Positions 1 to 6,933 of a DNA stretch of 10,985 nt are shown one piece after another. This DNA is from CAZLPW01 sp964561495 (GTDB taxonomy: Bacteria; Fidelibacterota; Marinisomatia; Marinisomatales; UBA1611). The stretch is from contig CAZLPW010000065.1 of NCBI GenBank assembly GCA_964561495.1, positions 1 through 10,985 on the forward strand, given 5' to 3'. Every line of letters begins with the position of its first letter. Position 1 is the stretch's first letter. The translations under genes and the position numbers were made by a program. A model generated the notes under the pieces. The model did no database searches and was not told where the DNA came from. It worked only from the letters and a program-made list of their open reading frames with translations.

Positions 1-61
1 AATATCATTCACAAATAAAATTTTATCAAATATGACTCATTCCCATTCTGTATATAAGTAA

Positions 62-877
62 CTATTCCAATTTTAAAAAGATAATTACTTTTTCAAAACT
101 AATATTAAAATCGCTTGAGCTATAGTTTGCTCTGGAAAAATTCCCAGGAGAAAGCACTAAAATTAAACCACCAATTATTACACCAAAAAAACTTGGGAAA
201 AAATAATTAGGTAAATATTTTATTTTATTAAGATACTTAGAGAAAAATAAAATAATAAAAAATGATAGCTGAGCAATAAAAACCTGTTCTAATCCACATC
301 CAGATATTACTCCAAAAACAAAAAAAAGAATCTTGTACTTTAAGGAGAAATTTGTTTCCCATTTAGTTATAAAAATGGAATAGTATATTAGGGTAAAAGT
401 ATGAGTCCAAGTGGTGTTTATAGAAAATGTCAAATTCATAATAGCACCACTGTAACCATAGAAACCAAAAAACAGCAAAAAATTTATAAAAAGTAAAAAA
501 GATGAATCTATTATAGACTTTGCGAAACGCCCCTTAGATAAAAAGAAAATTGTATTTATCAGTACAACTTGGATTAAAGAATTAAAAATATCAAAATAAA
601 TTTTTTCAGGAATTAAAAATAAATGAACAAAAAACATTCCAACTAATCTACCTGTCCACCAATTATACCAATACCATAATGAATCAAAAAGATTAAAAAA
701 TAATTTGAGACTAAAAGAATTTTCTAATGGATTTATTTTAAAATTAAAATCATCTCCTTGATAAGGGGAAAAAACAGAAATACTTAGATAAAAAGTGAAT
801 AATAATAGATTAGTTAAAATTAAAATATATTTATTTTTAAAAACTTCTAACAATATTTTAACTTTTTTGAAAAACAA
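62..877 (-). CDS. DUF6056-like multi-pass membrane protein, probably short
   Basis: This is an integral membrane protein of 271 residues with about seven hydrophobic segments (roughly 17-36, 77-89, 97-113, 124-144, 157-170, 182-210 and 226-242). After the first span it carries GDDF (41-44), then WYWYNWWTGR (68-77), and near the end SPGNFSR (243-249). This pattern resembles the DUF6056 family found in polysaccharide and surface-glycan clusters; its biochemical role is not established. Family members are, from memory, usually 450 or more residues, so this one appears to lack its C-terminal spans. The start is uncertain: I used TTG at 877 because an in-frame stop lies six bases upstream and no ATG occurs before residue 81. 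An AGGAGG lies 17 bases upstream at 895-900, inside the methyltransferase gene, which is too far for ideal use. The reading frame overlaps the 3' end of the methyltransferase gene by 20 bases, so translational coupling is plausible. The family assignment is moderate; the membrane nature is clear. Confidence 0.6.
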   Translation of the reverse strand: MFFKKVKILLEVFKNKYILILTNLLLFTFYLSISVFSPYQGDDFNFKINPLENSFSLKLFFNLFDSLWYWYNWWTGRLVGMFFVHLFLIPEKIYFDIFNSLIQVVLINTIFFLSKGRFAKSIIDSSFLLFINFLLFFGFYGYSGAIMNLTFSINTTWTHTFTLIYYSIFITKWETNFSLKYKILFFVFGVISGCGLEQVFIAQLSFFIILFFSKYLNKIKYLPNYFFPSFFGVIIGGLILVLSPGNFSRANYSSSDFNISFEKVIIFLKLE

Positions 878-1427
878 ATTCTATCTCATCATATCCTCCT
901 ACCCAGAAACATAAAATTTTTGAAGTAAAAAATAAATTTATATTTCCAATATAATCAAAAATTTTACCTGCAAAAACACCTAAGTAATAATGTGTTTTTG
1001 ACAAATTTTGTTTTTTGAAATCAGGCTGAGCAAACCAAGTTATCCGCGTTTTGAGATGTACTAAATCAAGATCACCAAAGCCTCCGCTCATATTCTCATT
1101 GAAATAAAATGGAAAAGTAATATCAAATCCATGTTTATGATCCCAATGTGAGAATCCTCTGGAAAAGTGAGGTACTTTAATTATCACCTTCCCATTTATT
1201 GCCAAAATTCTATTAACCTCAGCCATGGTTTTCCTTATATCAGTTAAATGCTCTAACAAATGATCCATCGTAATTTCTTCATAAAAATTACTCTTTAGAG
1301 GCCAAGGGAATGTATCCAAATCATGAACTAAATCAGCAGGGTATTTTTCATCATTATCAATATTTAAAAAACCTTCTTTTGGATAAAACCCACAACCTAA
1401 GTTTAATTTTTTTAGTTGTTTACTCAT
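858..1427 (-). CDS. Small class I SAM-dependent methyltransferase
   Basis: The 189-residue protein begins with the SAM-binding motif LNLGCG (8-13), has an acidic ribose-binding candidate in NID (22-24), and carries the HLLEH segment (56-60) typical of Methyltransf_11-like enzymes, followed by a conserved VNRILAINGKVIIKVPH-type strand. It therefore should transfer a methyl group from S-adenosylmethionine, probably in the cytoplasm. The acceptor is unknown, but the neighbours suggest a sugar or another glycan intermediate. I chose ATG at 1427 because it overlaps the asnB stop codon as ATGA, a classic coupled arrangement; a longer frame starting with TTG at 1454 adds nine residues (GERKKYLF) that lie before the usual motif I spacing. 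A purine run (GAGAGA) stands about 17 bases upstream. The C-terminal third is aromatic and hydrophobic (around 140-175), which could be a membrane-associating surface. The enzyme class is secure and the substrate is not. Confidence 0.82.
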   Translation of the reverse strand: MSKQLKKLNLGCGFYPKEGFLNIDNDEKYPADLVHDLDTFPWPLKSNFYEEITMDHLLEHLTDIRKTMAEVNRILAINGKVIIKVPHFSRGFSHWDHKHGFDITFPFYFNENMSGGFGDLDLVHLKTRITWFAQPDFKKQNLSKTHYYLGVFAGKIFDYIGNINLFFTSKILCFWVGGYDEIEFVFQKS

Positions 1428-3304
1428 AAATAAATATTTTTTTCTCTCGCCCAATTTTCAAATACAAACAAAGTCCATAATTTTTTTCTATTATCAACCT
1501 TCTTATTAAAATGGTCCTTCATTAAACGTATATTATCCTTCTTATGGAAAATTGAATTAATGATTGATTCTGGATTGTAAATCACTTCCTCTAAATTGTT
1601 TTTTAAATTAGTATTTAACCAATGTGCTATTGGAATTCCAAAACCTTTTTTGGAACGATTAACAATCAGATTAGGAAGATATTTTTTTCCCAATTTTTTT
1701 AATAAATATTTAGATTTAAAGTTAGGATATTTAATATTTTTAGGTGCTCTGGCCATAAATTCTACAATATCGTGGTCAAGAAAGGGTGTTCTAACTTCAA
1801 GTGAATGAGCCATGCTTGCTCTATCCACTTTTACCAACATATCATCTTGTAAATAAAAACGCATATCTTGATAAAGGTAAGTCTCCCAGTCAAATATATC
1901 CATATCACCAAGATAATTACTAATTATATATTCTAATCCTATACTTTTATCTAATCTTTCTTTAAAACTTTTTGTATAACTGTTTTGTTTATTTAAATCT
2001 TGGAAAGAACCAAGCCAATATTGATGCCTCAAGAATGGTTTAGTACCTAAACAATTGATAAATTGTTTTACCTTAAAATCAAAACTGATATTATCAAAAC
2101 TGGTTGGTATTATATTACCTAAACATTTAAGAAGTGGATGCGCAAAATGGGGTATCTTATTTGCTATTTTATGAGCTAGATAAGTAGGATAACCTGCAAA
2201 AACTTCATCACCGCCGTCTCCACTAATTGCTACTGATATATTTTCAGACGCTATTTTTGATAAAAAAAATGTTGGTAAAAAAGATGGATCTGAAAATGGT
2301 TCATCCATATTAGACCAAATTTCAGGTAGTATATCAATCATAGATTTTGCATCAAAAATATTAGATTGGCATCTTACGCCAAGAATGTCTGCTACCTCTA
2401 ATGCATATTTACTTTCATCAAATGATTTATTTTCAAAAGCTATATTATAAGTTTTTAAGGTTTTATGAGCGTATTTTGAAAGGAAGTGTAAAATCAAACT
2501 AGAATCAAGGCCACCACTTAAAAAAGCCCCTATAGGGACATCACTTCTCATCCTAATTTTGACAGAGTTTTCTATTTTATCATGCAGATTATTTATGTAC
2601 TCACTTTCAGAATTAAATCTCGTTTTAGGATAATACTTTAAATCATACCATTTTTTAGTTCTAACACCATCCTTGGACCACAGCAAATAATGGCCTGGTT
2701 CTAATTTTTTTATATTTTTATAGATTGTATAAGGGGCTGGGACATAATCTAGGGTCAAGTAGTAATCAATAGAATTATATGAAATCTTACCACCTACAAA
2801 CGGATGACAAATAATCCCACTTAATTGAGATGAAAAAACTATTTCAGAATTTAAAGTAGAATAATGCAGCGGTTTTATTCCAAACCGGTCACGGCAGATT
2901 ACTAACCTTTTGGTTTCAATTTCGTAAATTGCAAAAGCAAACATACCATTTAATAATGGAAGTAAATCCAAACCATATTGTTGATATAGATTTACAATAA
3001 CTTCTGTATCAGTATTTGTCTGAAAATTATATCCTAAAGATTCTAACCTTTTTCTTAGTTCTATGTAATTATATACTTCCCCATTATGAACAATAATAAA
3101 TTTTTTATTATTACTTAATATTGGTTGGTTGCCATTATCTATATCTAAAATACTTAGGCGTTCAATGCCAATAGCAATATTTTGATCAATAAACCTATCT
3201 GTGTGGTTAGGTCCTCTTTTCCTATTTGCAACACCAATCTCATTTAAAATCAACTTTTTTTCTTTAATTGAATGTCCAGTTGAAAAACCATAAATACCAC
3301 ACAT
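1424..3304 (-). CDS. asnB: Asparagine synthase-type glutamine amidotransferase
   Basis: The 626-residue protein has both halves of glutamine-hydrolysing asparagine synthetase. The N-terminal class II glutaminase starts with the nucleophile Cys2 (MCGIYG) and has the glutamine-binding residues in ERLSI (48-52), HNGEVYNY (73-80) and NTDTEV (97-102). The C-terminal synthetase has the ATP-pyrophosphatase loop SGGLDSS (263-269), MDEPFSDPS (333-341), SGDGGDE (361-367) and a late EVRTPFLDHD motif. It transfers ammonia from glutamine to an ATP-activated carboxylate, classically aspartate. In polysaccharide loci such proteins often amidate uronic acids or other sugar acids instead, and the flanking glycosyltransferase and methyltransferase favour that reading (inference). 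Length is normal for the glycan-locus branch. The usual RGPD near residue 30 is RGPN here. The gene follows the glycosyltransferase by 20 bases and overlaps the methyltransferase start by 4 bases. No clear Shine-Dalgarno precedes the ATG. Family assignment is firm; true asparagine synthesis is not excluded. Confidence 0.92.
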   Translation of the reverse strand: MCGIYGFSTGHSIKEKKLILNEIGVANRKRGPNHTDRFIDQNIAIGIERLSILDIDNGNQPILSNNKKFIIVHNGEVYNYIELRKRLESLGYNFQTNTDTEVIVNLYQQYGLDLLPLLNGMFAFAIYEIETKRLVICRDRFGIKPLHYSTLNSEIVFSSQLSGIICHPFVGGKISYNSIDYYLTLDYVPAPYTIYKNIKKLEPGHYLLWSKDGVRTKKWYDLKYYPKTRFNSESEYINNLHDKIENSVKIRMRSDVPIGAFLSGGLDSSLILHFLSKYAHKTLKTYNIAFENKSFDESKYALEVADILGVRCQSNIFDAKSMIDILPEIWSNMDEPFSDPSFLPTFFLSKIASENISVAISGDGGDEVFAGYPTYLAHKIANKIPHFAHPLLKCLGNIIPTSFDNISFDFKVKQFINCLGTKPFLRHQYWLGSFQDLNKQNSYTKSFKERLDKSIGLEYIISNYLGDMDIFDWETYLYQDMRFYLQDDMLVKVDRASMAHSLEVRTPFLDHDIVEFMARAPKNIKYPNFKSKYLLKKLGKKYLPNLIVNRSKKGFGIPIAHWLNTNLKNNLEEVIYNPESIINSIFHKKDNIRLMKDHFNKKVDNRKKLWTLFVFENWAREKNIYL

Positions 3305-3324
3305 CTTATTATTATATTTTTTAT

Positions 3325-4302
3325 TTAATTTTTTTTTGTTATTTTTTTAATAACATATGGAAGTACGTTTTGAGATTCGAAATATGTTCTAATAATAATT
3401 TCAGCAATCAAACCAATAAAAATACTTAAAGTTCCAATCATAAAAAATAGTATTGTAAGTTCAGGCAAGGGTGTTTCAATAAAAGATTTACCACCAAAAT
3501 ATTTAAAATAGACCATCAAAAAAAAGGAAAATATTGATAAAATAAAATTGACCACTCCAAAACCTCCAAAAATATGAATTGGATTGGAAAACTGTTTTTC
3601 CATAAACTTTAGAAATATCAGATCTGCTATAACAGAAAAAGTTCTAAAAATACCATACTTTGATTTACCTGATTCTCTTTTATTATGTTTTACAGGAATT
3701 TCTAAAATTTTACCTCCCTGCCAAGCAACATAAATAGGAATAAATCGATGCATTTCACCATACAATTTTACATTTTTCAATATATTACGCTTATATGCTT
3801 TAAGAGTACATCCATAGTCATGTAAAGATACACCGCTTATTTTGGATATTATCCAATTAGCAATCTTCGAAGGAAGCACTCTGGATATATATTTGTCTAA
3901 TCTATTTTTCCTCCAACCACAAACAATATCATATCCTTTATTTAAATTTTCAATTAAAATAGGAATATCTGAGACATCATTTTGAAGATCCCCATCCATC
4001 GTTACTATAATTTCACCATTAGAATTATTAATCCCAGCTGATAATGCAGCAGTTTGACCAAAATTTTTTGTAAATGTGATTAATTTTGAATTAGGTAAAA
4101 AATTTATATTATCTTTTAATATTTTATTAGTTTTATCAATTGATCCGTCATCGACAATTAAAAATTCAAATTCATACTTGTTATTTTTATTATAAAAGTC
4201 TGTTAATCTTTTTATCAGTTTAATAACACATTGCTCCTCATTGTACAAAGGAACAATAATACTTATTTTTAAATCAAAATTCTCTTGGTTAGAAATATTC
4301 AT
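3325..4302 (-). CDS. Family 2 glycosyltransferase, DPM1/GtrB/ArnC-like
   Basis: The protein has 325 residues: a cytoplasmic GT-A domain (about 12-235) followed by two membrane spans (about 243-266 and 281-304). Visible hallmarks are SIIVPLYNEE (14-23), DDGS (51-54), the metal-binding DGD (103-105) followed by LQ, DYGCTLKAY (162-170), EMHRFIP (183-189) and KRESGKSKYG (208-217). This is the layout of bacterial polyprenyl-phosphate glycosyltransferases such as GtrB and ArnC and of dolichyl-phosphate mannose synthase. They move a sugar from a nucleotide donor onto undecaprenyl phosphate at the inner face of the membrane. The lipid-linked sugar would then be used for modifying a surface glycan or lipid. 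It is the first gene of the minus-strand cluster with asnB, the methyltransferase and the DUF6056-like protein, after about 240 bases of non-coding sequence, so the operon promoter probably lies there. No Shine-Dalgarno is seen. Sugar specificity cannot be read from sequence. Confidence 0.9.
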   Translation of the reverse strand: MNISNQENFDLKISIIVPLYNEEQCVIKLIKRLTDFYNKNNKYEFEFLIVDDGSIDKTNKILKDNINFLPNSKLITFTKNFGQTAALSAGINNSNGEIIVTMDGDLQNDVSDIPILIENLNKGYDIVCGWRKNRLDKYISRVLPSKIANWIISKISGVSLHDYGCTLKAYKRNILKNVKLYGEMHRFIPIYVAWQGGKILEIPVKHNKRESGKSKYGIFRTFSVIADLIFLKFMEKQFSNPIHIFGGFGVVNFILSIFSFFLMVYFKYFGGKSFIETPLPELTILFFMIGTLSIFIGLIAEIIIRTYFESQNVLPYVIKKITKKN

Positions 4303-4546
4303 TGTTTAGCTAATAAATATAACCTAACTATTTTCTTTTGTTTATGAATCATATTGTAATCTAACGGATCTGTCTCTTACACCAAATAAGGATAAAATAT
4401 CTATGCATATTCAAATACAAAAAAAAATCAATTAAAATACGCTCACCTAGGCTATTTACAACCTCCTATAAATCAATCATAAGGATTGTCATATTAATAA
4501 TCATCAATTATTTTTCAAAACCGTAAAAAACACCTTTTAAATAAAC
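4303..4546. other. Non-coding stretch upstream of the glycan operon
   Basis: I see no convincing gene in these 244 bases in any frame. It probably holds the promoter of the minus-strand glycosyltransferase operon, but I found only weak -35/-10 pairs in very AT-rich sequence, none worth naming. An isolated AGGAGG on the minus strand (4462-4467) is followed by stop codons and no usable start, so it does not mark a gene. Confidence 0.4.
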
Positions 4547-4570
4547 AAAAAACCCTCCAAGAATGGAAGG
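4547..4570 (-). terminator. Rho-independent terminator of tRNA-fMet
   Basis: On the minus strand a seven-base-pair hairpin (CCTTCCA, loop TTCT, TGGAGGG, with one G-T pair) runs straight into TTTTTT. It begins 12 bases after the tRNA 3' end, so it should end the tRNA transcript and insulate it from the glycosyltransferase operon downstream. Confidence 0.85.
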
Positions 4571-4581
4571 CCTTTTGAGTG

Positions 4582-4655
<74 letters not shown>

Positions 4656-4745
4656 ATCGTATATATAAAATCTTTGGGGTGCGAACTTACATTTATCAGG
4701 TCTTGTCCGCAATAAAGTTAAATGCTAATTCTTTTTGAATTACAC

Positions 4746-4751
4746 TATAAT
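4746..4751 (+). promoter_or_regulatory. Possible -10 box (TATAAT) of the MORN-like gene
   Basis: A perfect TATAAT ends 11 bases before the first possible ATG (4763) and 17 before the second (4769). No good -35 hexamer stands 16-18 bases upstream and no Shine-Dalgarno follows. If used, the mRNA would have a very short leader or none. In such AT-rich DNA a chance match is quite possible. Confidence 0.3.
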
Positions 4752-4762
4752 TATTAAATTGA

Positions 4763-5740
4763 ATGTCAATGAAAAAGTTTTTATTTAATCATATTTTAGT
4801 AACTTTACTTTTTTCCATTAATTTGGTTCAAGCCCAAAAAAAGGTGGACTTTAAAAATTTAGAATATCATAGTGGAAAATTATATTACGGCAGAGAAAAT
4901 GAGCCTTTTACGGGATTTACTTTTTCCTTTTATGAAAACAGTGAAATTAAAAAGTTTGAAGGCCAGATTCGCAATGGTAGAATGGATGGCAAATGGAAGT
5001 TTTTTTATAAAAATGGTAGTATCATGAATTTAGGACACTATCAGAGTGCAGATCCAAAATTCTTATTTTCTAATATAAATAATATCATTACTCCGCCCTT
5101 CAAAAGCCGTAGTGGAACCTGGAGAGAATTTCATATAGATGGTTCAAAAAATACTTACGGAAGATTTATTAAAGGGAAACGATGGGGGATGCATGCCTTT
5201 TTTGGCTATCAAGATGGATTGATGATGCGTACCTATTATAAAAACAATCTAAAAAATGGATACGAATTTGTTTTTTTAGATAATAAAAAAATACATACTA
5301 ACCTATACAAAAACGGTATCAACCTTAGGGAACCATTAACGGTATATAATGAAGGTAACAAAGTATTTAACAACCCTTTTGATCCAAATTCTTCAAATCC
5401 AAAAATAGAGGAACAAAATTCTTTAATTACAATTATCAATGGGCCAATGCTTGCAGATATGAATATTAGAATAGACTCGGGATTAGTAAAGCACATAGAA
5501 CCAATAATAGAATCAATTAACCCAAAAATAAACTCGGGGAAAAAACCTAATATCATCCTTAACCCTGAAAACAGAACTGTAGAAGATTTATATCCAAATA
5601 AATTAAATGGATCTACTATCAAGATGGCTGATTCAAATATATATGTACCTTTTAAAATAATGTTCCGATCAGCTAGAAAAGCTGGAGTATCAATTTTTAC
5701 TTGGCAAGGCAATCTATACAATACAAAGTTAAAAAAATGA
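4763..5740 (+). CDS. Secreted MORN/YwqK-like protein with C-terminal FxWxG module
   Basis: This 325-residue protein starts with a Sec signal peptide (KKFLF followed by a hydrophobic run, likely cleavage after VQA at 24), so it should be periplasmic or exported. Residues 66-92, 117-165 and 175-186 contain degenerate MORN_2-type units with the G-x-W/F-x-x-(F/Y)-x-x-(D/N)-G pattern, as in NGRMDGKWKFFYKNGSI and SGTWREFHIDG. Such repeats form beta-hairpin surfaces; proteins of this kind are often labelled YwqK antitoxin-like, but no toxin partner is visible and I do not assign that role. A low-complexity, Asn- and Ile-rich linker (about 200-290) leads to a separate C-terminal module (296-325: PFKIMFRSARKAG, then FTWQGNLYNTKLK). 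The N-terminal third resembles the 91-residue protein at 8538-8813, so the two are paralogues. The start may be ATG 4763 or, closer to the signal peptide, ATG 4769. It stands alone on the plus strand, divergent from the tRNA and convergent with the next gene. The function is unknown. Confidence 0.75.
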   Translation: MSMKKFLFNHILVTLLFSINLVQAQKKVDFKNLEYHSGKLYYGRENEPFTGFTFSFYENSEIKKFEGQIRNGRMDGKWKFFYKNGSIMNLGHYQSADPKFLFSNINNIITPPFKSRSGTWREFHIDGSKNTYGRFIKGKRWGMHAFFGYQDGLMMRTYYKNNLKNGYEFVFLDNKKIHTNLYKNGINLREPLTVYNEGNKVFNNPFDPNSSNPKIEEQNSLITIINGPMLADMNIRIDSGLVKHIEPIIESINPKINSGKKPNIILNPENRTVEDLYPNKLNGSTIKMADSNIYVPFKIMFRSARKAGVSIFTWQGNLYNTKLKK

Positions 5741-5759
5741 TTTTTTAAATATTAAAAAA
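5729..5759. repeat. Nested AT-only inverted repeats between convergent genes
   Basis: TTAAAAAA (5729-5736) and TTTTTTAA (5741-5748) can pair around ATGA, which includes the stop codon of the plus-strand gene. The same TTTTTTAA can pair with TTAAAAAA at 5752-5759 around ATA. These sit between two convergent genes and might serve as a weak two-way terminator, but an AT-only stem is not a canonical terminator. Confidence 0.35.
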
Positions 5760-5821
5760 CTTTCTAATAAATCTATTTTTATATAAATCCTACAAAGAGG
5801 CCATCATTTAAAACTAAAATT

Positions 5822-6823
5822 TTACTCTATAGATATAAAAATTGGCATATGATCTGAATAGCCACCTAAAATACGATTTCCAGCCCAAAATCTATAAGGA
5901 TATCCATCATATTTACCCCCATGTTGTCGATATTTATCTCCATCAAAAACACCTACAGAATTTTTCACATATTTCAAACCTATTTTATCAAAAAACCCTT
6001 TAGATAAAATTATATGATCATATACCATATGTATACCACCATATGTATAAGTGCTTCCTTTAGGGTTTTTATGCCATGGCATCATCATATTAAAAAGATC
6101 GTAATCATTATTAGGATTATCTGAGGGATCTATACTTGCCCTTAAATGGCTTAAAACTGATAAATCGTCTGGCTCATCATTTAGATCACCAATAACTATT
6201 ATTTCCGAATGAGAATTAATTGCTAAAATTCCATCTATATGATTTCTTAGAGTTTGGGCTGCGGCTATTCTTAGTGGAATAGTTTTTTTAGCTCCGCCAT
6301 ACTTAGAAGGCCAATGATTAACATATAAATGAAAGAAAAAATTATCTTTTTGAAATTTTAAGTATAATATATCTCTAGTAGGGCTATCATTTGGCAATTC
6401 TATTTTTATGGGATTTGATTCAATTAATTTAACTTTATTTTTATTAAATAATACCCCGACATCTATCCCCCTCTTATCTGGTGATTCATAATGTACTATA
6501 TCATAAAGAGTCTTTAGTTTTCCCGATAACTCTTCAAACATATAATAATTCTCCACTTCACACAAGCCAATGAGATCTGCATTTATAATATTAATTACTT
6601 CTGAGAGATTATCTAATTTTTTATTATAACTATCAAGAGTAACATTTTTTTTTGCTCCAATTAGAAAGTCCTCATCATTTTTTAGGGGATCATCTTTTAA
6701 ATCAAATAAATTTTCTACGTTCCAAAAAGCTATTTTTATTGGATTATTTTTGGAACATACAGGAACACTAAAGACCAAAAAAATTAGTAAATAAATAAAA
6801 TTATTGTGTCTAAAAAAAATCAT
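5822..6823 (-). CDS. Secreted endonuclease/exonuclease/phosphatase-fold protein
   Basis: The 333-residue protein has an N-terminal hydrophobic signal (about 8-23, ending VPVCS) and then a full endonuclease/exonuclease/phosphatase (EEP) domain. The expected metal and catalytic residues are visible in order: WNVENLF (34-40, Asn35), the metal-binding Glu in CEVEN (Glu89), NHWPS (169-173, His170), GDLNDEP (212-218, Asp213 and Asn215), YDH (268-270), and the terminal SDHMP (323-327, His325 as catalytic candidate). All catalytic positions look intact, so it should hydrolyse phosphodiester or phosphomonoester bonds. The export signal suggests extracellular or periplasmic nucleic acid, for example phosphate scavenging (inference), but EEP proteins also cut lipids and inositol phosphates. 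A cysteine at the signal end lacks a proper lipobox (VPVC), so I favour secretion over lipidation. It lies 110 bases downstream of der and converges with the MORN-like gene. No obvious terminator or Shine-Dalgarno is seen. Confidence 0.87.
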   Translation of the reverse strand: MIFFRHNNFIYLLIFLVFSVPVCSKNNPIKIAFWNVENLFDLKDDPLKNDEDFLIGAKKNVTLDSYNKKLDNLSEVINIINADLIGLCEVENYYMFEELSGKLKTLYDIVHYESPDKRGIDVGVLFNKNKVKLIESNPIKIELPNDSPTRDILYLKFQKDNFFFHLYVNHWPSKYGGAKKTIPLRIAAAQTLRNHIDGILAINSHSEIIVIGDLNDEPDDLSVLSHLRASIDPSDNPNNDYDLFNMMMPWHKNPKGSTYTYGGIHMVYDHIILSKGFFDKIGLKYVKNSVGVFDGDKYRQHGGKYDGYPYRFWAGNRILGGYSDHMPIFISIE

Positions 6824-6933
6824 ATATTATTGAAAATTATTATCAATATAAGATCAATTTATAAAAAAATGAATACATAATACTTCCCAAATAATAAAAC
6901 TAATATAATCATGTTTTTTCCTAGAGTACTATT

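Noticed and set aside
887..900. AGGAGG followed closely by ATGATG on the minus strand, at the end of the methyltransferase gene
   Set aside because: Both ATG codons share a frame that stops after at most three codons, and the AGGAGG simply encodes part of a GGYDE stretch of the methyltransferase.
1596..1808. Open frame of 70 codons on the plus strand
   Set aside because: It lies entirely antisense to the C-terminal coding part of asnB, has no ribosome binding site and no recognisable protein features.
4462..4467. AGGAGG on the minus strand in the non-coding stretch
   Set aside because: The starts behind it run into stops within a few codons; it looks like a chance match.
4681..4710. Imperfect inverted repeat (GCGAAC with GTCCGC) between the tRNA and the MORN-like gene
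   Set aside because: Only about five of six outer bases pair and the interior does not, so it is too weak for an operator or terminator claim.
5236..5721. Open frame of 161 codons on the minus strand, with hydrophobic stretches
   Set aside because: It is antisense to the MORN-like gene at 4763-5740, whose signal peptide, repeats and C-terminal module make it the real gene; the hydrophobicity reflects complementary Asn/Lys-rich AT-rich codons.
4763..5740. Toxin-antitoxin system based on YwqK-like similarity
   Set aside because: The protein carries a signal peptide, and no toxin-like partner gene lies next to it on the same strand; the antitoxin label is not supported.
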